Positions 57,461 to 64,000 of a DNA stretch of 64,000 nucleotides are shown here, piece after piece. Under the pieces are notes generated by a model. It did not search any database. It saw nothing but the letters and a program-made list of their open reading frames with translations, and had not been told where the DNA came from. The position numbers were made by a program, and so were the translations under genes. Source of the stretch: Hyphomicrobiales bacterium (GTDB taxonomy: Bacteria > Pseudomonadota > Alphaproteobacteria > Rhizobiales > Rhizobiaceae); NCBI GenBank assembly GCA_900466005.1, contig UEGQ01000015.1, forward strand, positions 297,737 through 361,736, written 5' to 3'. Each line of letters starts with the position of its first letter. The stretch's first letter is position 1.

Positions 57461-57997
57461 GTGAACATTCTCATTGGCTTTGTCAGCATCGAAGGGCAGA
57501 CGCGCAAGATTGCCGAGAAGATTGCCGAGCACGTCGAGAAGGCGGGCCATCGCGCCATCTTCTTCAACGTCACCTCCATGGCCGAATATGCGCTGGAGCG
57601 ACCGGAGGCGGTGATCCTCTGCGCACCGATCCACGCCGGGCGCTATCCCGCACCCTTCGTGGATTTCGTCCGCCGCGAGAGGGATTTTCTGAAATCGGTG
57701 CCGAGCGCGTTCGTGTCGGTGTCGCTGTTCATCCGCAGCGAGTTCGAGGAGGAGCGCGAGGAAGCGCGCCATTTCCCCGACACCTTGATGGCCGAGACCG
57801 GCTGGACGCCCGGCAGGGTGCTCAATGCCGCAGGCGCGCTGCGCTACACGGAATACGACTTCTTCAAGCGCTGGATGGCGAAGCGCCTTGCTGCGCGCGA
57901 AGGCGCCCCGACCGACGCCAGCCAGAACTTCGAGTTCACCGACTGGGCCGAGCTCGAGCGCTTCGTTTCCGACTTCCTCGCCGGCGCGAAAGCCTGA
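57461..57997 (+). CDS. Flavodoxin-domain protein, HemG-like
   Basis: FMN flavodoxin-fold protein of 178 residues, most like menaquinone-type protoporphyrinogen oxidase HemG. It starts at GTG 57461 behind GGAGGGG. The phosphate-binding loop is SIEGQTRKIAEKIA, the FMN side is VILCAPIHAGRYPAPFVDFV and the C-terminal part has RYTEYDFFKRWMAKRLAA, as in HemG. Whether it acts in haem synthesis or is a general flavodoxin cannot be told here. The about 290-base gap before it (57173-57460) shows no feature I can name. Confidence 0.85.
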   Translation: MNILIGFVSIEGQTRKIAEKIAEHVEKAGHRAIFFNVTSMAEYALERPEAVILCAPIHAGRYPAPFVDFVRRERDFLKSVPSAFVSVSLFIRSEFEEEREEARHFPDTLMAETGWTPGRVLNAAGALRYTEYDFFKRWMAKRLAAREGAPTDASQNFEFTDWAELERFVSDFLAGAKA

Positions 57998-58065
57998 TGC
58001 TGCCGGTGATGCGACCTGCTCGCCGGACTTTTCGGAACACCTGAATAAGAAGAAGAGGACCAGAG

Positions 58066-58443
58066 GTGAACCAGATCCTCCTCGTAGCCGCCGGCGGCGC
58101 GGTCGGCTCGGTCTGCCGCTACCTCGTCGGCGTCGGTCTGCTGCGGCTGGCCGGCCCCGCCTTTCCGTGGGGTACGCTCACGGTCAATCTCGTCGGCTCG
58201 TTCGGCATCGGGATCCTGGCGGAGCTGATCGTTGCGCGTTTCGGCGCCTCGCCGGAGATGCGACTTCTGCTGATCACCGGCTTCCTCGGCGGGTTCACGA
58301 CCTTCTCCGCCTTTGCGCTCGACGCCGTCTCGCTCTTCGAGCGTGGCGAAGCGCTTTCGAGCCTCGTCTACGTCGGCGCGAGCGTCGGCCTCTCGCTCGT
58401 TGCGACCGTTGCGGGCATCGGCCTCATGCGTTCGCTGCTCTGA
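58066..58443 (+). CDS. crcB: Fluoride channel CrcB/FluC
   Basis: Small four-helix membrane protein of 125 residues forming a dual-topology dimeric fluoride exporter. GGAVGSVCRYLVGVGL, WGTLTVNLVGSFGIGIL and GFLGGFTTFSAFALDAVSLF contain the residues that define the family (the Asn and the Phe box). Start GTG 58066 with GAGG upstream. I see no fluoride riboswitch in the 68-base gap before it. Confidence 0.95.
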   Translation: MNQILLVAAGGAVGSVCRYLVGVGLLRLAGPAFPWGTLTVNLVGSFGIGILAELIVARFGASPEMRLLLITGFLGGFTTFSAFALDAVSLFERGEALSSLVYVGASVGLSLVATVAGIGLMRSLL

Positions 58444-58537
58444 GAGAGCTTTTACACTTCCCTTCGGCGGGCGAAATGCTCTAAAGGCCCTGATGTGCGG
58501 CGTTCGGGCCGAGCGGAAATTTGTCGAAAGAGCAGAA

Positions 58538-59530
58538 ATGGCGGGCGTCGAGCATATCAAGGTGGATGCGGACGAGGCCGGAATGCGGCTTGACCGTTGG
58601 TTCAAGGTGCACTTTCCGGGCCTCGGCTTCGGTGCATTGCAGAAGCTTCTGCGCTCCGGCCAGGTGCGCGTCGACGGAGGCAGGGCGAAGAGCGATACGC
58701 GCGTCCAGCCGGGTCAGATGATCCGCGTGCCGCCGCTCGACGTCGACGCCAAGGCGAAGACCGGACCGATCGCCGGCAAGGACCTGAAGCATTCCGGCGA
58801 CGGCGAACTCCTCTCGCGGATGCTGCTTTACGAGGACGACAAGGTCTTCGTGCTCAACAAGCCGGCGGGCCTTGCCGTTCAGGGTGGCTCGGGCGTTTCC
58901 CGTCACATCGACAAGATGCTCGAGGCCTGGACGAACAAGAAGGGCGAAAAGCCGCGTCTCGTCCATCGCATCGACCGCGACACCTCCGGCGTTCTCGTCG
59001 TCGCCCGCTCGCGCGGCGCGGCGCAGAAGCTGACGGCCGCCTTCCGTGAACGCGACACCCACAAGATCTACTGGTCGCTGGTCAAGGGCGTGCCGCGCAA
59101 GCACGAGGACAAGATCTCGACCTGGCTCGTCAAGGAGCAGACGCCGGATGGTGACCGCATGCGCGTCGCCAAACACGGCGAGGAGGGGGCAGACCACGCC
59201 GTCTCCTATTACCGGGTGATCGATACCGCCGCCCAGAACCTCGCCTGGCTGGAGATGGAACCCTATACCGGGCGCACCCATCAGCTCCGCGTCCACGCCC
59301 TCTACATGGGGCATCCGATCATCGGCGACCCGAAATATTTCATCGACGATCCGAACTGGGATTTCCCGGGCGGCATCCAGAAGCGGCTCCATCTCCATGC
59401 CCGTTCCATCGACATTCCGCATCCCTCCGGCGGGCGGCTGAAGGTGACGGCGCCGCTGCCGCCGCACATGGTGCAGAGCTGGAACCTGCTCGGCTTCGAC
59501 GAGGCCGACGGAGCGAGGGACGAGGAATGA
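58538..59530 (+). CDS. Pseudouridine synthase RluC/RluD family
   Basis: Ribosomal RNA pseudouridine synthase of 330 residues. An S4 RNA-binding domain at the start (RLDRWFKVHFPGLGFGALQK) precedes the catalytic domain with the Asp in LVHRIDRDTSGVLVVARS and the YTGRTHQLRVHALYMGHPII motif. Most like RluC. Start ATG 58538. Its TGA overlaps the next ATG as ATGA, starting a tightly coupled set of three genes. Confidence 0.94.
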   Translation: MAGVEHIKVDADEAGMRLDRWFKVHFPGLGFGALQKLLRSGQVRVDGGRAKSDTRVQPGQMIRVPPLDVDAKAKTGPIAGKDLKHSGDGELLSRMLLYEDDKVFVLNKPAGLAVQGGSGVSRHIDKMLEAWTNKKGEKPRLVHRIDRDTSGVLVVARSRGAAQKLTAAFRERDTHKIYWSLVKGVPRKHEDKISTWLVKEQTPDGDRMRVAKHGEEGADHAVSYYRVIDTAAQNLAWLEMEPYTGRTHQLRVHALYMGHPIIGDPKYFIDDPNWDFPGGIQKRLHLHARSIDIPHPSGGRLKVTAPLPPHMVQSWNLLGFDEADGARDEE

Positions 59531-60198
59531 AGCTCGTTCTCTTCGATTGCGACGGCACGCTCGTCGACAGTGTCGGCCTCATCCACGCGGTGATGACGCG
59601 TACCTTCCTTCATTTCGGCCACGCAGCACCCGATGTCGAACACACCAAGGCGATCATCGGTCTCAGCCTCGATCTCGCGATCGCCACTATGCAGGGCAAG
59701 CCGGACGTCGACCACGAGGCGGGGGCGATGGCACTCTACTACAAGGCGGTTTTCTCCGAGGTGCGCGCCGAGCAGGGCTTCGAGGAGCCGCTCTATGACG
59801 GGATCGCCGAGGTGATCGCGGCCATGGTTCGCCGCGACGACCTTCTGATCGGGGCGGTGACCGGCAAGTCCCGCCGCGGCCTCGACGGCGTGCTTGAAAC
59901 CCACGGATTGAAGCCCCATTTCGTCGTTTCACGGACGGCGGACGAATGCCCGTCGAAACCCAATCCGGCCATGGTTCTGGAATGCTGCCGCGAAACCGGC
60001 ATGGATGCCCGGGATGCGGTCGTCATCGGTGACGCGATCTACGACATGCAGATGGGCAAGGCCGCCGGCGCGCGGGCGATCGGTGTCTCCTGGGGCTATT
60101 CGACGACGGCCGCGCTGCTGCTTGCGGGCGCCGATGCCGTCGTCGACCACCCGTCCGACCTTTTGGCCCATGTCATGAAAGGAACCGTCGATGCGTGA
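59527..60198 (+). CDS. HAD-superfamily phosphatase (phosphoglycolate phosphatase-like)
   Basis: A 223-residue HAD hydrolase. Motif I is LVLFDCDGTLVDSVGL, motif II is AVTGKSRRGLDGV, the Lys is in CPSKPNPAM and motif IV is VVIGDAIYDMQMGKAAG. A helical cap of the GPH type lies between. Substrate unknown. It overlaps RluC by four bases and ATP12 by eight, so it is translated with both. Confidence 0.93.
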   Translation: MKLVLFDCDGTLVDSVGLIHAVMTRTFLHFGHAAPDVEHTKAIIGLSLDLAIATMQGKPDVDHEAGAMALYYKAVFSEVRAEQGFEEPLYDGIAEVIAAMVRRDDLLIGAVTGKSRRGLDGVLETHGLKPHFVVSRTADECPSKPNPAMVLECCRETGMDARDAVVIGDAIYDMQMGKAAGARAIGVSWGYSTTAALLLAGADAVVDHPSDLLAHVMKGTVDA

Positions 60199-60982
60199 CC
60201 TTCTCAGCGATTTCGGCCCCGAGCCGAGCGATCCGGACCCGGTGCGCCGCGCGCAGATCCAGATGCAGCGGCCGCAGGCGAAGCGCTTCTACACCGAAGT
60301 CGGCACGCGGAGCGACGATGAGGGTGTCGCCATCCTGCTCGACGGTCGCAGCGTGAAGACGCCGGCGAAACATCCGCTGCGCCTGCCGACGGCCGATGCC
60401 GCCGAACTCGTCGCTTCGGAGTGGCGCGCCCAGGGCGAAACGATCGACCCGGCGACAATGCCGACGACCCGGCTTGCCAACACCGCGATCGACGCCGTCG
60501 CCGAGCAGGTCGACGCCGTGTTCGAGGATATCGTGCGCTACGCCGGCAACGACCTCCTCTGCTACCACGCGGAATCGCCGCAGGAACTCGTCGAACGCCA
60601 GGCGCAGCAGTGGGGACGGGTGATCGACTGGGTGGCTTCCGCCCACGGTGCCCGCTTCGTTCTCGCCGCCGGTATTGTCCACCAGGCGCAACCGCAGGCG
60701 GCGATCGATGCCTTTGCCAGGGCGCTCGACATCTACAGAAACCCGTTCGAACTCGCGGCGCTGCACGTGGTGACGACGCTCACCGGTTCGGCGATCCTGA
60801 CGCTCGCCTTCGCGGAAGGCTTTCTTTCCGCCCCCGAAGTCTGGGCGCTCGCCCACCTCGACGAGGACTGGACCGAGGAGCACTGGGGCGTCGACGAGGA
60901 GGCGCAGGCCCGTCGGGCGAAGCGCTTCGAAGAGATGGATGCTGCGGCACGCATGTTCCGGGCCGTGCGGGCCGCCGCTTAA
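60191..60982 (+). CDS. ATP12 family F1-ATPase assembly chaperone
   Basis: A 263-residue protein of the ATP12 family, which in mitochondria protects the F1 alpha subunit before assembly. Seen are RPQAKRFYTEV, LLDGRSVKTPAKHPLRLPT, LVASEWRAQGETIDPATMP, YAGNDLLCYHAESPQELVER and WALAHLDEDWTEEHWGVDEE. Typical of alphaproteobacteria. Start ATG 60191 lies inside the HAD gene end. Confidence 0.94.
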   Translation: MRDLLSDFGPEPSDPDPVRRAQIQMQRPQAKRFYTEVGTRSDDEGVAILLDGRSVKTPAKHPLRLPTADAAELVASEWRAQGETIDPATMPTTRLANTAIDAVAEQVDAVFEDIVRYAGNDLLCYHAESPQELVERQAQQWGRVIDWVASAHGARFVLAAGIVHQAQPQAAIDAFARALDIYRNPFELAALHVVTTLTGSAILTLAFAEGFLSAPEVWALAHLDEDWTEEHWGVDEEAQARRAKRFEEMDAAARMFRAVRAAA

Positions 60983-61044
60983 CGCGGCGCTAACGATAAC
61001 GGTGACAGGCTCTTCCGACCGAATCGGGATCGGATCAGCCTGCC

Positions 61045-61512
61045 ATGCTTCTGCGGTTCTGCCACGCCGCCATCGCCCTCCTTCTTTCCGTTCTGCTGTC
61101 GTCGTGCAGCGTCGCGGGCGTCGGCCTCTTGACGCCGCGGAAGGTCTATGACGTTCGCGATCTGACGGTGCTTGCCGATGTCCGCGTGCCGCAGACCGTG
61201 GTGGTCGGCACCGACAGCCGGATTGCCGCGGCGATTGCCGCGACCGTGCCGCGGCCGGAGGCGCCGCCAGTGGTTCTGTCCGTGCGGATCGGCTCCTACC
61301 GGCCGGACATTTCGCCGCTCAACCGCCGCAGCGAGGCGATGGTCACCGTGACCGCAGTCTCGGTCATCGACGGTTCGCCGGTCGCGACCGCGACCTTCCC
61401 GGTGACGAGTGGAACGGAAAACCCGGATTTCGAGGCGGAGGCGCTTGCCGAGGCGGTCGCCGCACGCATCCGCTCGCTTTTCGTACTGACCATGCCGTCG
61501 GGTCGAAGGTGA
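61045..61512 (+). CDS. Putative lipoprotein
   Basis: A 155-residue lipoprotein of unknown function. HAAIALLLSVLLSSCSVAGV holds the lipobox (LSSC) with Cys at residue 21. The mature part is beta-rich (SVRIGSYRPDISPLNRRSEA, VTVTAVSVIDGSPVATATF). I see no known domain. It lies between ATP12 and the cobalamin riboswitch and appears independent. Confidence 0.7.
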   Translation: MLLRFCHAAIALLLSVLLSSCSVAGVGLLTPRKVYDVRDLTVLADVRVPQTVVVGTDSRIAAAIAATVPRPEAPPVVLSVRIGSYRPDISPLNRRSEAMVTVTAVSVIDGSPVATATFPVTSGTENPDFEAEALAEAVAARIRSLFVLTMPSGRR

Positions 61513-61590
61513 GGACGATTGCCGCGATCTGCACGGCCGATTTCCTTCGAATTGACTTCACCGCCGCTTGCGCCTAAGCGTTTTCTCATT

Positions 61591-61934
61591 CGGATGGTTT
61601 CCGCGCCGTCGATACGGAGCGGAACGCAAAAGGGAATGCGACGGTGGGGACCCAAGCCGGGCCTGCCAATCGCAGCCGACCCCGCGACTGTAGAGCGGTG
61701 AGGGTCTATCATCCGGTGAGCCGGAATGCCCGCGACGGGTCCGCAAGGCGCGGACGGCGGGTCTCTCGGCGAAGCCGGAAAAGCCACTGGAGTGGCGACA
61801 CGATCAGCCGGGGCCGGGACGCCTCTATTTCTACGAATCGTCCGCCTCTTCGTGCCGCTTCGAAGCTCCGGGAAGGCGAGATTGCCCCGCTGGCGCTTGG
61901 CGCCTCAACCGCGAGCCAGGAGACCTGCCATCCG
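61591..61934 (+). promoter_or_regulatory. Cobalamin (B12) riboswitch upstream of cobP
   Basis: The leader carries the B12 riboswitch core. The closing stem pairs CGGATGG (61591-61597) with CCATCCG (61928-61934). Conserved parts seen are AAAAGGGAATGCG, GACCCCGCGACTGTAGAGCGG, GAAAAGCCACTGG (61778-61790), GGGAAGGCG (61870-61878) and the B12 box AGCCAGGAGACCTGCC (61914-61929). About 80 bases lie between GCCACTGG and GGGAAGGCG, making a peripheral region larger than usual. A terminator hairpin follows at 62049. With this the non-coding stretch 61513-62114 is largely explained: adenosylcobalamin should shut off cobP, cobW and perhaps cobN. Confidence 0.95.
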
Positions 61935-62048
61935 TGCCGGGCTTTGAAAGCCCATCCTGGGGAAATTCCCCGTTGCCAGCACGGAGGTTGTCGTGGCGAC
62001 ATCTTGTGACGGCGGGATCGTGCGATCCCGCATTTCCACATCCTTTCT

Positions 62049-62074
62049 GCCGGGCCGCGCGCCCGGCCTCTTTT
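62049..62074 (+). terminator. Riboswitch-controlled intrinsic terminator before cobP
   Basis: GCCGGGC (62049-62055) and GCCCGGC (62061-62067) form a seven-pair stem with a five-base loop followed by CTCTTTT. Placed between the B12 aptamer and cobP, it is the likely expression platform by which bound cobalamin ends transcription. Confidence 0.8.
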
Positions 62075-62114
62075 CATGTCTGCTTTGCCGACGCTCGGCC
62101 GCGGAGATATACCC

Positions 62115-62639
62115 TTGAGCGCGGCTGCCGGCCATTGCGTGTTGGTGCTCGGCGGCGCCCGTTCGGGCAAGTCGCGGCACGCGGAGGCGTTGGCCGAGGC
62201 GAGCGGGCTCGAACGCCACTATGTCGCAACGGGACGCGCCTTCGACGACGAAATGCGCGAACGAATTGCCCTGCATCGCGAGAGTCGCGGCGGACTCTGG
62301 GCGACCCATGAAGAGCCCGTCGACCTCGTCGGCGTTCTCGGGCGCATCGATGCGCCGGACCGTGCCGTGCTCGTCGACTGTCTGACGCTCTGGGTCACGA
62401 ACCTGATGCTGGACGAACGCGATGTCGCGGCCGAAAGCGCGCGCCTCGTTTCGCTCCTGCCGACGCTTCGGGCGCGGCTGATCCTCGTTTCGAACGAGGT
62501 CGGGCTCGGCATTGTGCCCGAAAACCGCATGGCGCGCGAATTCCGCGACCATGCCGGACGGCTCCACCAGATGGTCGCGGCGGTCGCGACCGAAGTCTAT
62601 TTCGTCGCGGCCGGACTGCCGCTGAAAATGAAGGGTTGA
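62115..62639 (+). CDS. cobP: Adenosylcobinamide kinase/guanylyltransferase
   Basis: Bifunctional enzyme (CobP, CobU homologue) that phosphorylates adenosylcobinamide and adds GMP during cobalamin nucleotide loop assembly. The P-loop is [18 protein letters not shown], then [17 protein letters not shown], the guanylylation region [30 protein letters not shown] and [14 protein letters not shown] start at TTG 62115 with GGAG eight bases before it, giving the usual 174 residues; an ATG at 62076 lies right after the terminator T run with no ribosome site. Confidence 0.95.
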   Translation: MSAAAGHCVLVLGGARSGKSRHAEALAEASGLERHYVATGRAFDDEMRERIALHRESRGGLWATHEEPVDLVGVLGRIDAPDRAVLVDCLTLWVTNLMLDERDVAAESARLVSLLPTLRARLILVSNEVGLGIVPENRMAREFRDHAGRLHQMVAAVATEVYFVAAGLPLKMKG

Positions 62640-62642
62640 ACC

Positions 62643-63725
62643 ATGCTGCAGCAGAAGATCCCGGCAACCGTCATCACCGGCTTCCTCGGCGCCGGAAAGA
62701 CGACGATCATCCGCAACATGCTGATGAATGCCAACGGCAAGAAGATCGCGCTCATCATCAACGAGTTCGGCGACCTCGGCGTCGACGGCGAGGTGCTGAA
62801 GGGCTGCGGCGCCGACAATTGCACCGAAGACGACATCATCGAGCTCACCAATGGCTGCATCTGCTGCACGGTGGCCGATGATTTCGTGCCGACCATGCAG
62901 AAGCTGCTCGAACGCGACGAGCGGCCGGATCACATCGTCATCGAGACCTCCGGCCTCGCCCTGCCGCAGCCGCTGGTCGCCGCCTTCAACTGGCCGGACA
63001 TCCGCACCCGCGTGACGGTCGACGGCGTGGTGACCGTGGTCGACAGCGCCGCGGTGGCGGCTGGTCGTTTCGCCGACGACCACGACCGGGTTGACGCGAT
63101 GCGCGAACAGGATGCCTCGCTCGACCATGACAGCCCGCTCGAGGGACTCTTCGAGGACCAGCTCACCTGCGCCGATCTCATCGTTCTCAACAAGACCGAT
63201 CTGCTGGACGGTGAGGGGATCGCTGCGGTCCGCGCCGAGGTTACGGGACGCATCAACCGCAAGCCGACGCTGGTCGAGGCGAGGAATGGCGAGGTTCCGG
63301 CGATCGTGCTCCTCGGCCTCGGCGCCGGTTCGGAAGCCGATATCGAAAACCGCAAGTCCCACCACGAGCTGGAGCACGAGGCTGCCCATGCCTCCGGCGA
63401 GGGTCACGACCACCTGCACCACCACGACCACGACGAGTTCGAGAGTTTTGCGCTGCGGCTTCCGGCGATCGCCGATCCGGCGGCCTTCGTCGAGCGGCTG
63501 AGAGCCGTCATCGAGGCGCACGACATCCTGCGTCTCAAGGGCTTCGTCGACGTGCCCGGCAAGCCGATGCGGCTGGTCATCCAGGCGGTCGGCTCGCGCA
63601 TCGACACTTATTTCGATCGCCCCTGGGCGGCCGGCGAGAAGCGCGAGACCCGCCTCGTCGTCATCGGCCTGCACGACTGGGATTTCGCCGCCGTCGTCGA
63701 GGCGGTCGAGAAGGCGGCAGGGTGA
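62643..63725 (+). CDS. cobW: Cobalamin biosynthesis GTPase CobW
   Basis: COG0523 metallochaperone GTPase of 360 residues that supports cobalt insertion by CobNST. Walker A is ITGFLGAGKTTIIRNML, the metal motif is TNGCICCTVADDFVP with C-x-C-C, and the base-recognition motif is VLNKTDLLDG. A His-rich loop (HDHLHHHDHDEF, about residue 260) should bind metal, followed by the CobW C-terminal domain (LRLKGFVDVPGKPMRLVIQA). ATG 62643 is three bases past the cobP stop, so the two form an operon. Confidence 0.97.
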   Translation: MLQQKIPATVITGFLGAGKTTIIRNMLMNANGKKIALIINEFGDLGVDGEVLKGCGADNCTEDDIIELTNGCICCTVADDFVPTMQKLLERDERPDHIVIETSGLALPQPLVAAFNWPDIRTRVTVDGVVTVVDSAAVAAGRFADDHDRVDAMREQDASLDHDSPLEGLFEDQLTCADLIVLNKTDLLDGEGIAAVRAEVTGRINRKPTLVEARNGEVPAIVLLGLGAGSEADIENRKSHHELEHEAAHASGEGHDHLHHHDHDEFESFALRLPAIADPAAFVERLRAVIEAHDILRLKGFVDVPGKPMRLVIQAVGSRIDTYFDRPWAAGEKRETRLVVIGLHDWDFAAVVEAVEKAAG

Positions 63726-63739
63726 TGAGACGGCCGCAA

Positions 63740-63852
63740 TTGCCCCTCACCCTCACCCTCTCCCCGCACGCGGGGAGAGGGGACGGAGACGTTGCGGCGC
63801 GTCCTTCTCCCCGTTTACGGGGAGAAGGTGCCGGCAGGCGGATGAGGGGCAA
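63740..63852. repeat. Rhizobial mosaic palindrome between cobW and cobN
   Basis: A three-stem element. The outer arms TTGCCCCTCA (63740-63749) and TGAGGGGCAA (63843-63852) are fully complementary. Inside are two perfect hairpins: CCTCTCCCCGC with GCGGGGAGAGG (63757-63767 and 63770-63780) and CCTTCTCCCCGT with ACGGGGAGAAGG (63803-63814 and 63817-63828). Such mosaic elements are spread through rhizobial intergenic DNA. It fills the spacer and reaches to within eight bases of the cobN start. Confidence 0.85.
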
Positions 63853-63859
63853 CTGATTC

Positions 63860-64000
63860 ATGCATCTTCTCCTAGCGCAGAGAGGCTCGATCAGCGATGG
63901 TGAGGAGGCGATCGATCTCGGCCAGAGTGCCGGCGACATCGTCTTCCTGACGGCGGCCGACACCGAGCTTTCCGCGATCGCCGCGGCGGTGCGGGCGCGC
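63860..64000 (+). CDS. cobN: Cobaltochelatase subunit CobN (5' fragment)
   Basis: Only the first 47 codons are in the window. MHLLLAQRGSISDGEEAIDL followed by QSAGDIVFLTAADTELSAIA matches the conserved beginning of CobN, the large subunit (about 1270 residues) of the ATP-dependent cobalt chelatase of aerobic B12 synthesis. Position after cobW fits the cobP-cobW-cobN order of rhizobia. Its ribosome site GAGGGG (63845-63850) is inside the right arm of the mosaic palindrome. Start ATG 63860. Confidence 0.88.
   Translation, partial: MHLLLAQRGSISDGEEAIDLGQSAGDIVFLTAADTELSAIAAAVRAR

Noticed and set aside
62076..62114. ATG 62076 as the cobP start
   Set aside because: It lies directly after the terminator T run with no ribosome site; GGAG before TTG 62115 gives the normal CobP length.
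61905..63674. 589-codon minus-strand frame
   Set aside because: Antisense to cobP and cobW and running into the B12 riboswitch; no family features.
63740..63852. CRISPR or insertion-sequence remnant before cobN
   Set aside because: Only two different hairpins in a shared outer stem, with no repeat-spacer pattern and no transposase; fits a rhizobial mosaic palindrome.

Overview
The window is a GC-rich (roughly 62-63 percent by eye), densely coded stretch of chromosome from an alphaproteobacterium, most likely a member of the Rhizobiaceae (Rhizobium/Sinorhizobium type). The clues are protein families typical of that group (F1 zeta inhibitor, DUF1127, DUF2259, DUF455, ATP12 chaperone, low-affinity iron permease homologue), the purC-purS-purQ and suf gene orders, a cobP-cobW-cobN aerobic B12 locus, a gcvTHP operon behind a tandem glycine riboswitch, and rhizobial-style intergenic palindromes. 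I see no rRNA or tRNA gene, no CRISPR array, no prophage and no insertion sequence.

Layout. 1-7.3 kb: purine genes on the minus strand (purC, purS, a small coiled-coil gene, purQ, and after a 3.1 kb accessory insert, purL running off the left edge). The insert holds a lipoprotein, a PagL-like outer-membrane enzyme, a DUF1127 protein and a divergent MocR regulator. 7.5-13.2 kb: F1 zeta subunit, a PAS-GGDEF-EAL protein, a small serine hydrolase, a ferric-reductase-like flavocytochrome and a divergent iron-permease-like protein. 13.2-17.4 kb: purB, then rpe-DUF2259-membrane protein as a coupled set, and an SDR oxidoreductase. 17.5-20.1 kb: an orphan TadG/VWA pilus-type protein and an orphan ABC binding protein. 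20.3-26 kb: flavin reductase, then MoxR ATPase, VWA protein, XdhC split into two genes, and a MoeA-MocA fusion, a set that looks like a maturation module for a molybdenum hydroxylase whose structural genes are not here. 26-31.4 kb: Nudix, RhlE helicase, LysE exporter, M23 peptidase, DUF455 and Bcp. 31.5-39.6 kb: a large AsmA/DUF3971 protein, tyrS, anmK, a diguanylate cyclase and an alpha/beta hydrolase.

39.7-46.9 kb is the iron-sulfur assembly operon: cysteine desulfurase, sufB, sufC, sufD, sufS, sufT, sufA, with an Irr-like palindrome in its promoter region and a recurring small hairpin just upstream of sufB, sufC and sufA. 47-50.8 kb carries an Lrp regulator with a LysE exporter, a secreted acidic repeat protein, another LysE exporter, an 80-residue mini flagellar-rod-like protein and a tiny membrane protein. 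50.8-55.5 kb is gcvP-gcvH-gcvT (minus strand) under a tandem glycine riboswitch. 55.7-61.5 kb holds a DUF2946-like protein with a PCuAC copper chaperone, a HemG-like flavodoxin, the fluoride channel CrcB, RluC, a HAD phosphatase, ATP12 and a lipoprotein. 61.6-64 kb is a cobalamin riboswitch controlling cobP, cobW and the start of cobN.

Most genes are housekeeping. The less explained parts are the repeated hairpin in the suf operon, a mosaic palindrome that can bury the cobN ribosome binding site, the orphan Mo-hydroxylase maturation module, the coiled-coil gene inside the purine operon, the mini rod protein, and the MocR/DUF1127 pair with a repeat-rich shared promoter. TTG start codons appear unusually often where the Shine-Dalgarno position decides the start.
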